Shown: positions 1 through 8,862 of the stretch, one piece after another | Position numbering within the stretch: position 1 is the first letter of the stretch | Layout: each line of letters starts with the position of its first letter | From: Variovorax sp. 770b2 | GTDB lineage: Bacteria; Pseudomonadota; Gammaproteobacteria; Burkholderiales; Burkholderiaceae_C | DNA length: 64,000 nucleotides | Direction of reading: 5' to 3' | Assembly: GCF_900115685.1 (NCBI RefSeq) | Contig: NZ_FOXJ01000001.1 | Location: 2,079,796-2,143,795 of the forward strand | Program-made: the position numbers and the translations under genes | The notes under the pieces: model-generated | What the model saw: only the letters and a program-made list of their open reading frames with translations | Databases searched by the model: none | What the model was told of the DNA's origin: nothing

Positions 1-585
1 GCCCGGCTCGGCCTCGATGGCGGTGATGACGCCGGCCACGTCGGCCACGAGCGTCGTGTAGTTCGCTTGATTGCCCTGCGAGGAGAGTTGGGCCTGCGCC
101 TGTTCGAGCTGCGCCTGCGCGGCCTTCCAGGTGGTCTCGCGGCGCTCCAGCTCGGCGCCGCTGATGAAGTTTTGCTCGCGCAGTTCGCGGTAGCGCTTCA
201 GGTCTGCGGCGGCCAGGTCGCGGTTGGTGAGCGCGGCGGCCTGCTGGGCGCGGGCGGCTTCGGCGGCCAGCTTGTAGTCCTGCGGATCGAGCTGCGCCAG
301 CACCTGGCCGGCCTGCACGCGCTGGCCGAGATCGGCCTGGCGCCGGGTGATCTTTCCGGCCACGCGGAACCCGAGCCGCGATTCGACGCGGGCCCGGACC
401 TCGGCCGAGAACTCGGGCTGGGCGTCGAAGTCGCTGGTGCCGACGGTCACCAGCTTCACCGCTCGCACGGGCTCCTCGGCGGCCGGCTTGGGCGAACAGC
501 CGGCCAGGATCAGGGAGGGAATCAGCAGCCACAGGGTGCTGCGCACACGGGGAGGAAAAGTGGGAAAAGCGGCAGAGGCGGTCAT
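1..585 (-). CDS. RND efflux periplasmic adaptor (HlyD/AcrA family), N-terminal part
   Basis: The visible N-terminal 195 residues run off the left edge of the window. A hydrophobic leader ends in a lipobox-like LAGC (Cys about residue 30), so the protein is probably an inner-membrane-anchored lipoprotein. Next comes a biotinyl/lipoyl-like segment (GFRVAGKI, then GQRVQAGQVLAQLDP) and an Ala/Gln/Arg-rich coiled-coil hairpin. This order is typical of adaptors that bridge an RND pump to a TolC-type channel. The rest of the protein and the pump lie outside the window. The ATG at 585 follows a strong promoter at 637-665. Substrate unknown. Confidence 0.85.
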   Translation of the reverse strand, partial: MTASAAFPTFPPRVRSTLWLLIPSLILAGCSPKPAAEEPVRAVKLVTVGTSDFDAQPEFSAEVRARVESRLGFRVAGKITRRQADLGQRVQAGQVLAQLDPQDYKLAAEAARAQQAAALTNRDLAAADLKRYRELREQNFISGAELERRETTWKAAQAQLEQAQAQLSSQGNQANYTTLVADVAGVITAIEAEPG

Positions 586-620
586 GAGACACCCAAGAAA
601 GGACAAACCCGGGCCTTTAA

Positions 621-634
621 TGACCCACTGGTTA
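621..634. promoter_or_regulatory. Probable repressor operator (downstream copy)
   Basis: TGACCCACTGGTTA matches the perfect palindrome at 666-679 in 11 of 14 positions. It lies immediately downstream of the -10 hexamer of the efflux promoter, over the expected transcription start. TetR-family repressors of efflux genes commonly bind sites of this kind; that assignment is inferred. Confidence 0.5.
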
Positions 635-636
635 GT

Positions 637-665
637 AATCTAGGGTAAACGTTAAATACTGTCAA
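637..665 (-). promoter_or_regulatory. Sigma-70 promoter for the efflux adaptor gene
   Basis: Read on the minus strand there is TTGACA at 665-660, a 17-base spacer and TAGATT at 642-637: a consensus -35 and a good -10 at optimal spacing. Transcription would begin near 630, giving a leader of about 45 bases before the ATG at 585. It is flanked on both sides by related palindromes. Confidence 0.75.
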
Positions 666-679
666 TGACCCGCGGGTCA
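666..679. promoter_or_regulatory. Probable repressor operator (upstream copy)
   Basis: TGACCCGCGGGTCA is a perfect 14-base palindrome abutting the -35 hexamer of the efflux promoter. With the degenerate copy at 621-634 it brackets the promoter, an arrangement that suits a dimeric repressor, probably TetR/AcrR-type. The regulator gene is not visible here. Confidence 0.55.
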
Positions 680-692
680 GTTGACGGTGTTT

Positions 693-2615
693 TCAGGTCC
701 GCTGGCCCATCTCCACCAACCGGTTGTCGGGCAGCTCGAAGTAGTCCGACGCCCGCCCCGCATTGCGCTGCAGCCAGCCGAACAGCACGCGCCGCACCGG
801 GTTCAGGCCCGGCAGGTTCTCCTCGCCCACCGAGGCGCGGGAGACGAAGTACGAGGTCTTCATCGAATCGATCGCCAGCGTCTTCTGGTAGGCCAGGATG
901 CGGATGAATTCGGGCACGTCGGGCCGCTCCATGAAGCCGTGGCGCGCGGTGACCACCCAGATGCCCTCCATCAGCTGCTCCGCCTCGATGCGGATGCGCG
1001 CGTCCACGCGCGGCGTGTCGCAGGCCAGCACGCGCAGCACGATCACCTGGTCGTGCAGCACCTGGTTGTGCTTCAGGTTGTGCAGCAGCGCATGCGGGAC
1101 CGCCGTGGCGTCGGGGTTCAGGAACACCGCGGTGCCGCTCACCCGGTGCGGCATGTGCTGCGCCAGCGATTCGATGAAGGGCCGCAGCGGCAGGCTCTCG
1201 GCGGCCGCGGCCTCCAGGCCCAGCCGCCGGCCCTTGGCCCAGGTGGTGAAAAGCACCATCACCACCGCCGCCACCGCCAGCGTGAGCCAGCCGCCCTCGG
1301 CCACCTTCAGGCTGTTGGCCACCACGAAGGTCAGGTCGACCACCGCGAAGGCCAGCACGCCCACCACCACCGCGACCTTGTTCCACTTCCACAGCCCCCA
1401 GGCGACGATGCCCGCGAGCAGCGTCGTCGTCACCATCGTGATCGACACCGCGATGCCGTAAGCCGCCGACAACGCGCCCGAGCTGCGGAAGCCCAGCACC
1501 AGCAGCAGCACGCCCACCATCAGCAGCCAGTTCACGGCCGGCACGTAGATCTGCCCGATGGCCGAGCCCGAGGTCTGCACCACCCGCATGCGCGGCAGGT
1601 AGCCCATGCGCATCGCGTGCGCCGTGAGCGAGAAGGCGCCGGAGATCACCGCCTGCGAGGCGATCACCGTGGCCATCGCGGCCAGCACCACCATCGGCAG
1701 CACGCCCCACGAGGGAAAGAGGCGGAAGAACGGGTTGTCGATGGCCGCCGGATTCGCCAGCACCAGCGCCCCCTGCCCAAAGTAGTTCAGCACCAGTCCC
1801 GGCAGCGCGATGAAGAGCCAGGCGAGGCGGATCGGCTTCGCGCCGAAATGCCCCATGTCCGCATAGAGCGCCTCGCCGCCGGTGAATGCCAGGAACACCG
1901 CGCCCAGCACCGCGAGCGACTGCGCCCGGTGCTCGATGAGAAAGCCGAAGGCGCGCCGCGGATCGAGCGCCGCCAGCACCTGCGGCTGCTGCAGCACCTG
2001 CCAGAGGCCCGCCGCGGCCAGCACGATGAACCACAGCAGCATCACCGGCCCGAAGATCTTGCCGACCACGCCGGTGCCCTTCTTCTGCACCATGAAGAGC
2101 GCGATCAGGATGACGACCGTGATCGGGATCACCGCGCGCTGCAGCACCGGCGCCTGCACCTCCAGCCCCTCGACCGCCGAGAGCACCGAGATGGCCGGCG
2201 TGATCAGGCTGTCGCCATAGAACATGGCCGCGCCCACCAGGCCCAGCAGGCCGATCGCGTTCCACACCCAGGGCCTGGTCTTGGGCCCCGCGACCGCGCT
2301 GCGCGCGAGCGCCTGCAGCGCGAGGATGCCGCCTTCGCCGTCGTGGTCGGCGCGCAGCACGAACACCACGTACTTCAGCGTCACCACGAACATCAGGCCC
2401 CAGAAGATCAGCGACAGCAGCCCCAGCACCGAGTCGGGCGAGAACGGCACGCCGTGCTCGGGGTTCATCGTTTCCTTGAAGGCGTAGAGCGGCGAGGTGC
2501 CGATGTCGCCGAACACGACGCCGAGCGCGGCAATCATCAGTCCGGGCCCTGCCGGATGTCCTGCTCCGCCTTGCGCTGGAATCTGGGCCGTGGGGGCCGG
2601 GGCCGGTGCGTTCAT
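693..2615 (-). CDS. kup: Low-affinity potassium transport protein Kup
   Basis: 640 residues, close to the usual Kup length of about 620-630. The family hallmark GDIGTSPLY is at residues 36-44, followed by about twelve hydrophobic segments to roughly residue 450 and a hydrophilic cytoplasmic C-terminal domain. Kup proteins take up K+ across the inner membrane, probably by H+ symport. The ATG at 2615 places the conserved motif at the normal distance from the N terminus. The frame stays open further upstream, but a longer start would run into the divergent hpnC region. It ends just beside the palindrome at 666-679. Confidence 0.95.
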   Translation of the reverse strand: MNAPAPAPTAQIPAQGGAGHPAGPGLMIAALGVVFGDIGTSPLYAFKETMNPEHGVPFSPDSVLGLLSLIFWGLMFVVTLKYVVFVLRADHDGEGGILALQALARSAVAGPKTRPWVWNAIGLLGLVGAAMFYGDSLITPAISVLSAVEGLEVQAPVLQRAVIPITVVILIALFMVQKKGTGVVGKIFGPVMLLWFIVLAAAGLWQVLQQPQVLAALDPRRAFGFLIEHRAQSLAVLGAVFLAFTGGEALYADMGHFGAKPIRLAWLFIALPGLVLNYFGQGALVLANPAAIDNPFFRLFPSWGVLPMVVLAAMATVIASQAVISGAFSLTAHAMRMGYLPRMRVVQTSGSAIGQIYVPAVNWLLMVGVLLLVLGFRSSGALSAAYGIAVSITMVTTTLLAGIVAWGLWKWNKVAVVVGVLAFAVVDLTFVVANSLKVAEGGWLTLAVAAVVMVLFTTWAKGRRLGLEAAAAESLPLRPFIESLAQHMPHRVSGTAVFLNPDATAVPHALLHNLKHNQVLHDQVIVLRVLACDTPRVDARIRIEAEQLMEGIWVVTARHGFMERPDVPEFIRILAYQKTLAIDSMKTSYFVSRASVGEENLPGLNPVRRVLFGWLQRNAGRASDYFELPDNRLVEMGQRT

Positions 2616-2684
2616 GGGCGAGCTGTTCGAAGTGGCAACGCACCGAGCATAAGTGCCGGGCATCGTCTCGCGGACAATCGTGGC

Positions 2685-3599
2685 GTGTCCGCCACTCCCC
2701 ACCAAGCCGCCCCGCCGGCGCACTACGAAAACTTTCCGGTCGCCTCGTGGCTCTGCCCGCCGCACCTGCGCCCGCCGATTGCCGCGATCTACCACTTTGC
2801 GCGCACCGCCGACGACATCGCCGACGAAGGCGATGCGTCGCCCGACCAGCGCCTGGCCGAGTTGCGCGCCTACCGGGGCGAACTGGCCGCCGCCGCGCAG
2901 GGCGAGGCGCTCGCCGCGTCGCGCTGGCCGCACGTCTTCGGCCCGCTCGCCCACAGCATCGCGCAGTACGGCCTCCCCGAAAACCTGCTCGCCGACCTGC
3001 TGAGCGCCTTCATGCAGGACGTCGAGAAGACCCGCGACAACGGCACTTACGCCGACCGCGCCGAGCTGCTCGACTACTGCCGCCGCTCGGCCAACCCGGT
3101 CGGGCGGCTGCTGCTGCATCTCTACGGCGTGCACGATGCACAGGCGCTGGCGCAGAGCGACGCCATCTGCAGCGCGCTGCAGCTCATCAACTTCTGGCAG
3201 GACCCGAGCGTGGACCTGCCGCGCGGGCGCTTCTACTTTCCGTTGACCGACTGCGCCCGGCGCGGGCTCACGCGCGAGCATTTCAAGGTGTTCGCGCCGC
3301 TCTCGGCCGCGCCGCCGCCGCAGGAGGCCATCAACCTCGTGTCGATCGTGTCCTTCTGGGCCCGCGAGCTCATGGACGAAGGCGCGCCGCTGGTGCATCG
3401 CCTGCCGGGCCGCGCGGGCTGGGAGCTGCGCCTGGTCGTGCAGGGGGGCCTGCGCATCCTGGACAAGATCACCGACCTGGGCTTCGACACCTTCTCCCAG
3501 CGCCCCACGATCGGCAAGGCCGATGCGCCCGTGCTGCTCTGGAAGACGCTGCGGATGCGGAGACAATGGCGCCCCATGAAAGCAGCGCCTCCCCGATGA
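2685..3599 (+). CDS. hpnC: Squalene synthase HpnC (hydroxysqualene synthase)
   Basis: 304 residues with a GTG start; the frame is open far upstream, but homology begins right after this codon. It has the two Asp-rich prenyl-diphosphate motifs of the squalene/phytoene synthase family: DDIADE near residue 43, and QLINFWQD followed by a further Asp. In the HpnCDE route HpnD makes presqualene diphosphate from two farnesyl diphosphates, HpnC converts it to hydroxysqualene and HpnE reduces that to squalene, the hopanoid precursor. The stop overlaps the hpnD start (ATGA), so the genes are translationally coupled. Confidence 0.93.
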   Translation: MSATPHQAAPPAHYENFPVASWLCPPHLRPPIAAIYHFARTADDIADEGDASPDQRLAELRAYRGELAAAAQGEALAASRWPHVFGPLAHSIAQYGLPENLLADLLSAFMQDVEKTRDNGTYADRAELLDYCRRSANPVGRLLLHLYGVHDAQALAQSDAICSALQLINFWQDPSVDLPRGRFYFPLTDCARRGLTREHFKVFAPLSAAPPPQEAINLVSIVSFWARELMDEGAPLVHRLPGRAGWELRLVVQGGLRILDKITDLGFDTFSQRPTIGKADAPVLLWKTLRMRRQWRPMKAAPPR

Positions 3600-4435
3600 A
3601 TCCCGAGCAATACGTGCAAGACAAGGCCGCCGCCTCGGGCAGCAGTTTCTATTACGCCTTCCTGTTCCTGCCCAAGCCGCGCCGCGCCGCGATCACGGCG
3701 TTCTATGCCTTCTGCCGCGAGGTCGACGACGTGGTCGACGAGGTCACCGACCCCGGCGTGGCCGCCACCAAGCTCGCCTGGTGGCGCACCGAGGTCGCCC
3801 AGGCCTTCGCGGGCACGCCGCGCCACCCGGTGATGCTGGCGCTGATGCCGCACGTCGCGGCCTACGGCATCCAGGCGCGCCAGCTGCACGAGGTGATCGA
3901 CGGCTGCCAGATGGACCTGGACCAGACCCGCTACCTCGACTTCCCCGGCCTCGCGCGCTACTGCCACCTGGTGGCCGGCGTGGTGGGCGAGGTCGCGGCG
4001 CGCATCTTCGGCCAGACCGATCCCCAGACCACCGCCTACGCCCACAAGCTGGGCCTGGCGCTGCAGCTCACGAACATCCTGCGCGACGTGGGCGAAGACG
4101 CCTTGCGTGGCCGCATCTACCTGCCGGTCAACGAACTGCAGCAGTTCGACGTGAAGGCGCACGAGATCCTGAACCGTGTGCACTCGGACCGCTTCGTGGC
4201 GCTCATGAAGTTCCAGGCGCAGCGCGCGCATGCCGCCTACGACGAGGCGCTCGCCCTGTTGCCGGTGGCCGACCGCCGCACGCAGAAGCCCGGCCTGATG
4301 ATGGCCAGCATCTACCGCACGCTGCTGCGCGAGATCGAACGCGACGACTTCCAGGTGCTGAACCAGCGCGTGAGCCTGACGCCCGTTCGCAAGTTCTGGC
4401 TCGCATGGAAAGTCCAGGCCCTGGGGCGGATTTGA
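3596..4435 (+). CDS. hpnD: Presqualene diphosphate synthase HpnD
   Basis: 279 residues, usual length. The first Asp-rich motif DDVVDE is at residues 44-49 within YAFCREVDD. The second is QLTNILRDVGED followed by RIYLP. These bind Mg2+ and the farnesyl diphosphate groups. It condenses two farnesyl diphosphates into presqualene diphosphate at the inner membrane. The ATG overlaps the hpnC stop by four bases. It is distinguished from HpnC by the longer FYAFCREVDD block and the LTNILRD motif. Squalene-hopene cyclase is not in the window. Confidence 0.94.
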   Translation: MNPEQYVQDKAAASGSSFYYAFLFLPKPRRAAITAFYAFCREVDDVVDEVTDPGVAATKLAWWRTEVAQAFAGTPRHPVMLALMPHVAAYGIQARQLHEVIDGCQMDLDQTRYLDFPGLARYCHLVAGVVGEVAARIFGQTDPQTTAYAHKLGLALQLTNILRDVGEDALRGRIYLPVNELQQFDVKAHEILNRVHSDRFVALMKFQAQRAHAAYDEALALLPVADRRTQKPGLMMASIYRTLLREIERDDFQVLNQRVSLTPVRKFWLAWKVQALGRI

Positions 4436-5691
4436 AGACAGCCGTCATCGGCGCCGGCTGGGCCGGCCTCGCCTCTGCGGTCGAGGCCACGCGGCTCGGC
4501 CATGCCGTCACGCTGTTCGAGGCCGCACCCATGCCGGGCGGACGCGCGCGGCGCGTCGACCACATGCACGGGATGGCGCTGGACAACGGACAGCACATCC
4601 TGATCGGTGCCTACACGGCCACGCTGAAGCTGATGCGCGAAGTCGGTGTCGATGTGGAGAAGGCACTGCATCGCCTGCCGCTCTCGCTGCGATTCGCCGA
4701 CGGCGGCGGGCTCAAGCTGCCGCGGCTGCCTGCGCCGCTCGATCTGCTGACGGGCATCTTCACGGCGCGGGGCTGGACATGGCGTGACAAGTCCTCGCTG
4801 CTGCGCACCGCCATCGGATGGCGCCTTTCCGGCTTCCGCTGTGCAAGCACAACCTCGGTGGCCGACCTGTGCACAAACCTCACGCCGCGCGTGATGCAGG
4901 AGCTGATCGAGCCGTTGTGCGTCTCGGCGCTCAACACGCCGGTACCCCAATCAAGCGGCGAAGTGTTCCTGCGCGTGCTGCGCGACGCGCTCTTCAGCGG
5001 CAGCGGTGGTGCGGACCTGCTGCTGCCGCGTGTGGACCTCGGTGCGCTGTTCCCGGATGCCGCGATGGCGTGGCTGGCGAAGCACGGCGCCACGCTGCGC
5101 ATCGGCACGCGCGTGCGCGCCATCGCACCCGAGGCCGGGCAATGGCGCGTCGACGACGAAACCTTCGACCGGGTCGTCCTGGCCTGCGCACCCTGGGACG
5201 CCGCGCGGCTCGTTCGTGCATCGGGCTTGCCGGCCGACAGCTGGTGCGAAACCACCGAGGCATTGCGCTTCGAAGCCATCGCCACGGTCTATGTGCGCGG
5301 CGCCTCGAAGCTGGCGGAGCCGATGCTGGCATTGCGCAGCGATCCGGCCACGGCGCCCGCACAGTTCGTGTTCGACCGCGCCCAGCTCGACGGACCGGAT
5401 GGCGTGCTCGCGTTGGTCGTCAGCGCCAACGAGGCATCGCGCGAAGTGCTCGAAGCGCAGGTGATCGCGCAGGCTGCAGGGCAATTGGGGCAGACCTCAC
5501 TGGAGATCATTCAGACCGTCGTCGAGAAGCGCGCCACCTTCGCCTGCACACCCGCGCTCGCACGGCCGCCGATGCGCATCGCGCCCGGCCTGCAGGCCTG
5601 CGGCGACTACACCGAAGGCCCCTACCCCGCCACGCTCGAAGGCGCCGTACTCAGCGGACTGGCCGCCGCCAAGGCATCGATCACCCCATGA
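4405..5691 (+). CDS. hpnE: Hydroxysqualene dehydroxylase HpnE (FAD-dependent)
   Basis: 428 residues from the ATG at 4405. GAGWAG at 16-21 is the FAD dinucleotide-binding loop, followed by GGRAR and DNGQHILIGAY, typical of the squalene-associated amine-oxidase-like family. The C-terminal FAD motif is CGDYTEGPYPATLEGAVLSG in one block near the end. It reduces hydroxysqualene to squalene. Start choice: the ATG overlaps hpnD by 31 bases; a TTG at 4432 overlapping the hpnD stop (TTGA) is an equally plausible coupled start, still before the FAD loop. Confidence 0.92.
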   Translation: MESPGPGADLKTAVIGAGWAGLASAVEATRLGHAVTLFEAAPMPGGRARRVDHMHGMALDNGQHILIGAYTATLKLMREVGVDVEKALHRLPLSLRFADGGGLKLPRLPAPLDLLTGIFTARGWTWRDKSSLLRTAIGWRLSGFRCASTTSVADLCTNLTPRVMQELIEPLCVSALNTPVPQSSGEVFLRVLRDALFSGSGGADLLLPRVDLGALFPDAAMAWLAKHGATLRIGTRVRAIAPEAGQWRVDDETFDRVVLACAPWDAARLVRASGLPADSWCETTEALRFEAIATVYVRGASKLAEPMLALRSDPATAPAQFVFDRAQLDGPDGVLALVVSANEASREVLEAQVIAQAAGQLGQTSLEIIQTVVEKRATFACTPALARPPMRIAPGLQACGDYTEGPYPATLEGAVLSGLAAAKASITP

Positions 5692-5990
5692 CCGGACTGC
5701 GCTACCTCGACTTCGACTACAGCGAAGACACCGAAGGCCACGGCACCTTCGATGCCATGGCCTCGATCTCGCCAGAGAAAGTACCCGAGGTGCATGCAGA
5801 GATCGAACAGGTGCTCGCCTGGGCGGAAGCCGAGTTTCCGAATGCGCGCGGCGCATTGGACGAAGGCGCGACCTGGGACTTCGACCTGCAGGAAACGCGC
5901 GAAGACCCGCGCTTCACCACCCTCACCTTCTCGCTCGGCGGCACGGCGGACTTCTGCGCCGCGTTGCGCGAGCAGTTCGCGCTCGACTGA
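5688..5990 (+). CDS. Small conserved hypothetical protein, hpn-operon coupled
   Basis: 100 residues, acidic, with no signal peptide or membrane segment. The text contains DFDYSEDTEGHGTFDAM and a C-terminal stretch predicting beta strands (RFTTLTFSLGGTADFCAAL). The ATG overlaps the hpnE stop (ATGA), so it is co-translated with squalene biosynthesis. I do not recognise its function. Position alone suggests either a hopanoid accessory role or a passenger gene at the operon end. Confidence 0.7.
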   Translation: MTGLRYLDFDYSEDTEGHGTFDAMASISPEKVPEVHAEIEQVLAWAEAEFPNARGALDEGATWDFDLQETREDPRFTTLTFSLGGTADFCAALREQFALD

Positions 5991-5996
5991 TCTCGA

Positions 5997-6638
5997 TCAG
6001 GCCGCCTTGCCGGGCAGGCGCAGCAAGCTCAAGCCCAGCAGCACGAAGGCGCCGCCGGAGACGCGGTTGAAGAGCTTCGAGCGGCGCGGGTCGGACAACT
6101 GCTTCTTCAATATCCGCGCGAGCAGCACATAGAACGCGTGCGACAGCACCGAGCCCGCGGCGAAGGTGGCCGTCAGCACCGCGAACTGCCCGAGGATCGG
6201 CGCGTCGTGCATGAGGAACTGCGGGAACAGCGCCGAGAAGAAAAGGATGCCCTTGGGATTGGTGAGCGCCACGGTCACGCCGTTGCCGAACAGGCGCCAT
6301 GCGGCGCGCGGCGCGGCGGGCGCACCGGTTGCGGCCAGGTCGGAGAACACGCTGGCCCGGTTGCGCCACTGCTTCACGCCCAGGTAGATGAGGTAAGCCG
6401 CACCGGCCACCTTCAGCACCATGAACGCGGAGGCCGAGGTCGTCAGCACCACGCCCAGCCCCGCCATCGCGGCCGCCGACACCATGAACAGGCCCACCGC
6501 ATTGCCCAGCGAACTGATCATCGCGCGTCGCGGGCCCACGGCGATCGAGTTCGAGACCGCGAGCAGCACGGCCGGGCCGGGGGTGAAGGCGACGAGCAGC
6601 GTCACGCCGCAGAAGATGAGCCAGTTGGAGAGGTGCAC
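5997..6638 (-). CDS. LysE/RhtB family amino-acid exporter
   Basis: 213 residues, normal for the family. The N terminus carries the hallmark FTPGPAVLLAVSNSIAVGPRR at about residues 18-38. About six hydrophobic segments follow, with NPKGILFFSALFPQF in the middle, another family signature. These inner-membrane proteins export amino acids or related metabolites; the substrate cannot be deduced. It is convergent with the hpn operon and divergent from the NIPSNAP gene. Confidence 0.92.
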   Translation of the reverse strand: MHLSNWLIFCGVTLLVAFTPGPAVLLAVSNSIAVGPRRAMISSLGNAVGLFMVSAAAMAGLGVVLTTSASAFMVLKVAGAAYLIYLGVKQWRNRASVFSDLAATGAPAAPRAAWRLFGNGVTVALTNPKGILFFSALFPQFLMHDAPILGQFAVLTATFAAGSVLSHAFYVLLARILKKQLSDPRRSKLFNRVSGGAFVLLGLSLLRLPGKAA

Positions 6639-6761
6639 TTTCGGAGTTCCTGCGCGAAAGGTGATCGAGGGATGCGGAGACGGGGGAGCGGGAAACTATA
6701 GTCCGACGGCCCGCCGCCCGCCAGGGCCGCGCCAATTGCCCTTCACCCCTGGACAAAGAAC

Positions 6762-7067
6762 ATGGTCACCTGCTACCTGCGCTACATCGTCGACGCCTAC
6801 AAGCTCAAGGAATTCGAGCACTACGGCAAGCTCTGGATTCCGCTGGTCGAGAAGTTCGGCGGCACGCACCACGGCTACTTCCTGCCCTCGGAAGGCGCCA
6901 ACGACGTGGCGCTGGCGATGTTCAGCTTCCCGAGCCTCGCGGCCTACGAGAAGTACCGCGCCGACTCGATGCAGGACCCCGAGTGCCAGGCCGCGTTCAA
7001 GTACGCGCAGGACACGCGCTGTTTCCTCAGCTACGAGCGCAGCTTCTTCAGGCCCGTCTTCGAATAA
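6762..7067 (+). CDS. NIPSNAP-family protein
   Basis: 101 residues forming one ferredoxin-like alpha/beta barrel module. The start MVTCYLRYIVDAYKLKEFEHYG and the central HHGYFLP and FPSLAAYEKYR blocks fit the NIPSNAP family. The C-terminal SYERSFFRPV is also typical. Family members are often dimeric and poorly characterised; there is no signal peptide, so it is cytosolic. It stands alone between a LysE-type exporter and a HAD hydrolase. Confidence 0.88.
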   Translation: MVTCYLRYIVDAYKLKEFEHYGKLWIPLVEKFGGTHHGYFLPSEGANDVALAMFSFPSLAAYEKYRADSMQDPECQAAFKYAQDTRCFLSYERSFFRPVFE

Positions 7068-7070
7068 GGC

Positions 7071-7802
7071 TCAGGCGCCCAGCGCCACGCACAGCGCGTG
7101 CAGGTTCGGCACGATCAGCTGCGGCCGCGCGCCGTGCACCCAGGGGCGTTCGTCGCGCACCAGCCATGCGGCCTGCATGCCGGCGTTGAGCGCGCCGACC
7201 ACGTCGAGCTCGGCGTCGTCGCCCACGTGCAGCACGTCCTTGGGCAAGAGGCCGACCGAGGCCGCGGCGGCGCGGAAGATCTGCGCATGCGGCTTGCCGC
7301 TGCCGAAGGCGCGCGCATTGAACGCAGTGCGGAACCAGCGGCCCACGCCGGTCTGGTGGATGTCGGCGTTACCGTTCGACACCGCGACCAGCGGATAGCG
7401 TTCGCTGAGCCACTTGAGCGCGGGCAGCGCATCGTCGTAGAGCGTCACGCGCTGGCGTTCGGCAAAGAAGGCATCGAACGCCGGATCGGCCAGCGCCGGG
7501 TCTTCACCCGCCCGCGTGAGCGCGGTGCGGATCGACTCGCGGCGCAGCGCACTCAGGTCATGCGCGAGGTCCGAGCGCTCCTTGGCGGTGGCCTCGCGCA
7601 GTTCGCGCAGGATGCCGGGCGTGAGCAGCAGCGAGGCGGTCTTGGGCGCCTCGCGCAAGAGCCATTCCTGCAGCACGGCTTCAGCACGTTCGATGGTCGG
7701 CCAGATGGGCCAGAGGGTGTCGTCCAGGTCGAGGGAGATCGCGGCGATGCGCTGGACGTCGAGCGGCGCGGCGCTCGCGGGCGCTGGGGGAGCGGAGGTC
7801 AT
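7071..7802 (-). CDS. HAD-superfamily hydrolase
   Basis: 243 residues. HAD motif I is DLDDT at 25-29, motif II SNG in VAVSNGNAD, motif III the Lys in GSGKPH, and motif [11 protein letters not shown] helical cap (residues about 35-120) places it in the subfamily I group resembling phosphoglycolate and haloacid-type phosphatases. It is expected to hydrolyse a small phosphorylated metabolite in the cytosol. The ATG at 7802 is 15 bases from the divergent hemH start, so the two promoters overlap. Substrate unknown. Confidence 0.88.
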   Translation of the reverse strand: MTSAPPAPASAAPLDVQRIAAISLDLDDTLWPIWPTIERAEAVLQEWLLREAPKTASLLLTPGILRELREATAKERSDLAHDLSALRRESIRTALTRAGEDPALADPAFDAFFAERQRVTLYDDALPALKWLSERYPLVAVSNGNADIHQTGVGRWFRTAFNARAFGSGKPHAQIFRAAAASVGLLPKDVLHVGDDAELDVVGALNAGMQAAWLVRDERPWVHGARPQLIVPNLHALCVALGA

Positions 7803-7817
7803 GCCCGAGAATATCGC

Positions 7818-8861
7818 ATGCCTCAAGCCCCGACGAATGCCATGACGAACGCCACGACGAACACCAGTTCCGCCAATGACCGCACCGCCGTGCTCTGGTG
7901 CAACCTGGGCTCTCCCGACGCCCCCACCGCCGCCGCCGTTCGCCCTTACCTCGCCGACTTTCTGGGCGATCCGCGCGTCGTCGAAATTCCGAAATTGCTC
8001 TGGGCGCTGATCCTGCACGGCATCATCCTGCGCACGCGGCCCGCCAAGTCCGCCGCCAAGTACGCGAGCATCTGGATGACCGAGGGTTCGCCGCTCAAGG
8101 TGTGGACGCAGAAGCAGGCGACGCTCCTGGCCGGCTGGCTCGGCGAGCGCGGCCACCGCGTCACGGTGCGCGATGCGATGCGCTACGCCAACCCATCGAT
8201 CGCCTCGCGCCTGGACGCGCTGCAGTCCGAAGGCGCGACGCGCGTGCTGGTGCTGCAGGCCTATCCGCAGTACTCGGCCACCACCACCGCGAGCGTGATC
8301 GACGCGGTGAACGACTGGAGCCGCACGCAGCGCCGCATTCCCGAATTCCGCTTCGTCAACCAGTACCACGACGACCCCGGCTACATCGATGCGCTCGCGC
8401 AGGGCATCGAGCGCCACTGGAAGACCGAGGGCCGCGGCGAGGTGCTGTTGATGAGCTTTCACGGTATCCCCGCGCGCAACATCGCGCTCGGCGATCCGTA
8501 CCAGGCGCAGTGCCTCGAAACCGCGCGCCTGCTCGCCGCGCGGCTCGGCCTTTCCAACGCGCAGTCCCGCGTCACCTTCCAGTCGCGCTTCGGCCGCGCC
8601 AAGTGGCTCGAGCCCTACACCGAGCCGACGCTGCGCGAGCTCGGCGCAAGCGGCGTGAAGCGCGTCGACGTGGTGTGCCCGGGCTTCCCGGCCGACTGTC
8701 TCGAGACGCTGGAAGAGATCGCCATGGAAGGCCGCGAGGCCTTCCTGCACGCGGGCGGCCAGGCGTTCAACTACATCCCCTGCCTGAACGACAGCCCGGC
8801 ATGGATCACCGCACTCGCGGGCATCGCCGAGCGCAACCTCGCCGGCTGGCCGACCCGGTAA
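7818..8861 (+). CDS. hemH: Ferrochelatase
   Basis: 347 residues. The N-terminal [12 protein letters not shown] block, the catalytic His in SFHGIP and the Glu in [14 protein letters not shown] (the ferrochelatase signature) are all present. It inserts Fe2+ into protoporphyrin IX, the last step of haem synthesis. The chosen ATG adds an Asn/Thr/Ala-rich extension of about 20 residues before conserved sequence; an ATG at 7842 is an alternative. It is convergent with the thioredoxin-like gene, with one base between the stops. Confidence 0.96.
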   Translation: MPQAPTNAMTNATTNTSSANDRTAVLWCNLGSPDAPTAAAVRPYLADFLGDPRVVEIPKLLWALILHGIILRTRPAKSAAKYASIWMTEGSPLKVWTQKQATLLAGWLGERGHRVTVRDAMRYANPSIASRLDALQSEGATRVLVLQAYPQYSATTTASVIDAVNDWSRTQRRIPEFRFVNQYHDDPGYIDALAQGIERHWKTEGRGEVLLMSFHGIPARNIALGDPYQAQCLETARLLAARLGLSNAQSRVTFQSRFGRAKWLEPYTEPTLRELGASGVKRVDVVCPGFPADCLETLEEIAMEGREAFLHAGGQAFNYIPCLNDSPAWITALAGIAERNLAGWPTR

Positions 8862-8862
8862 C

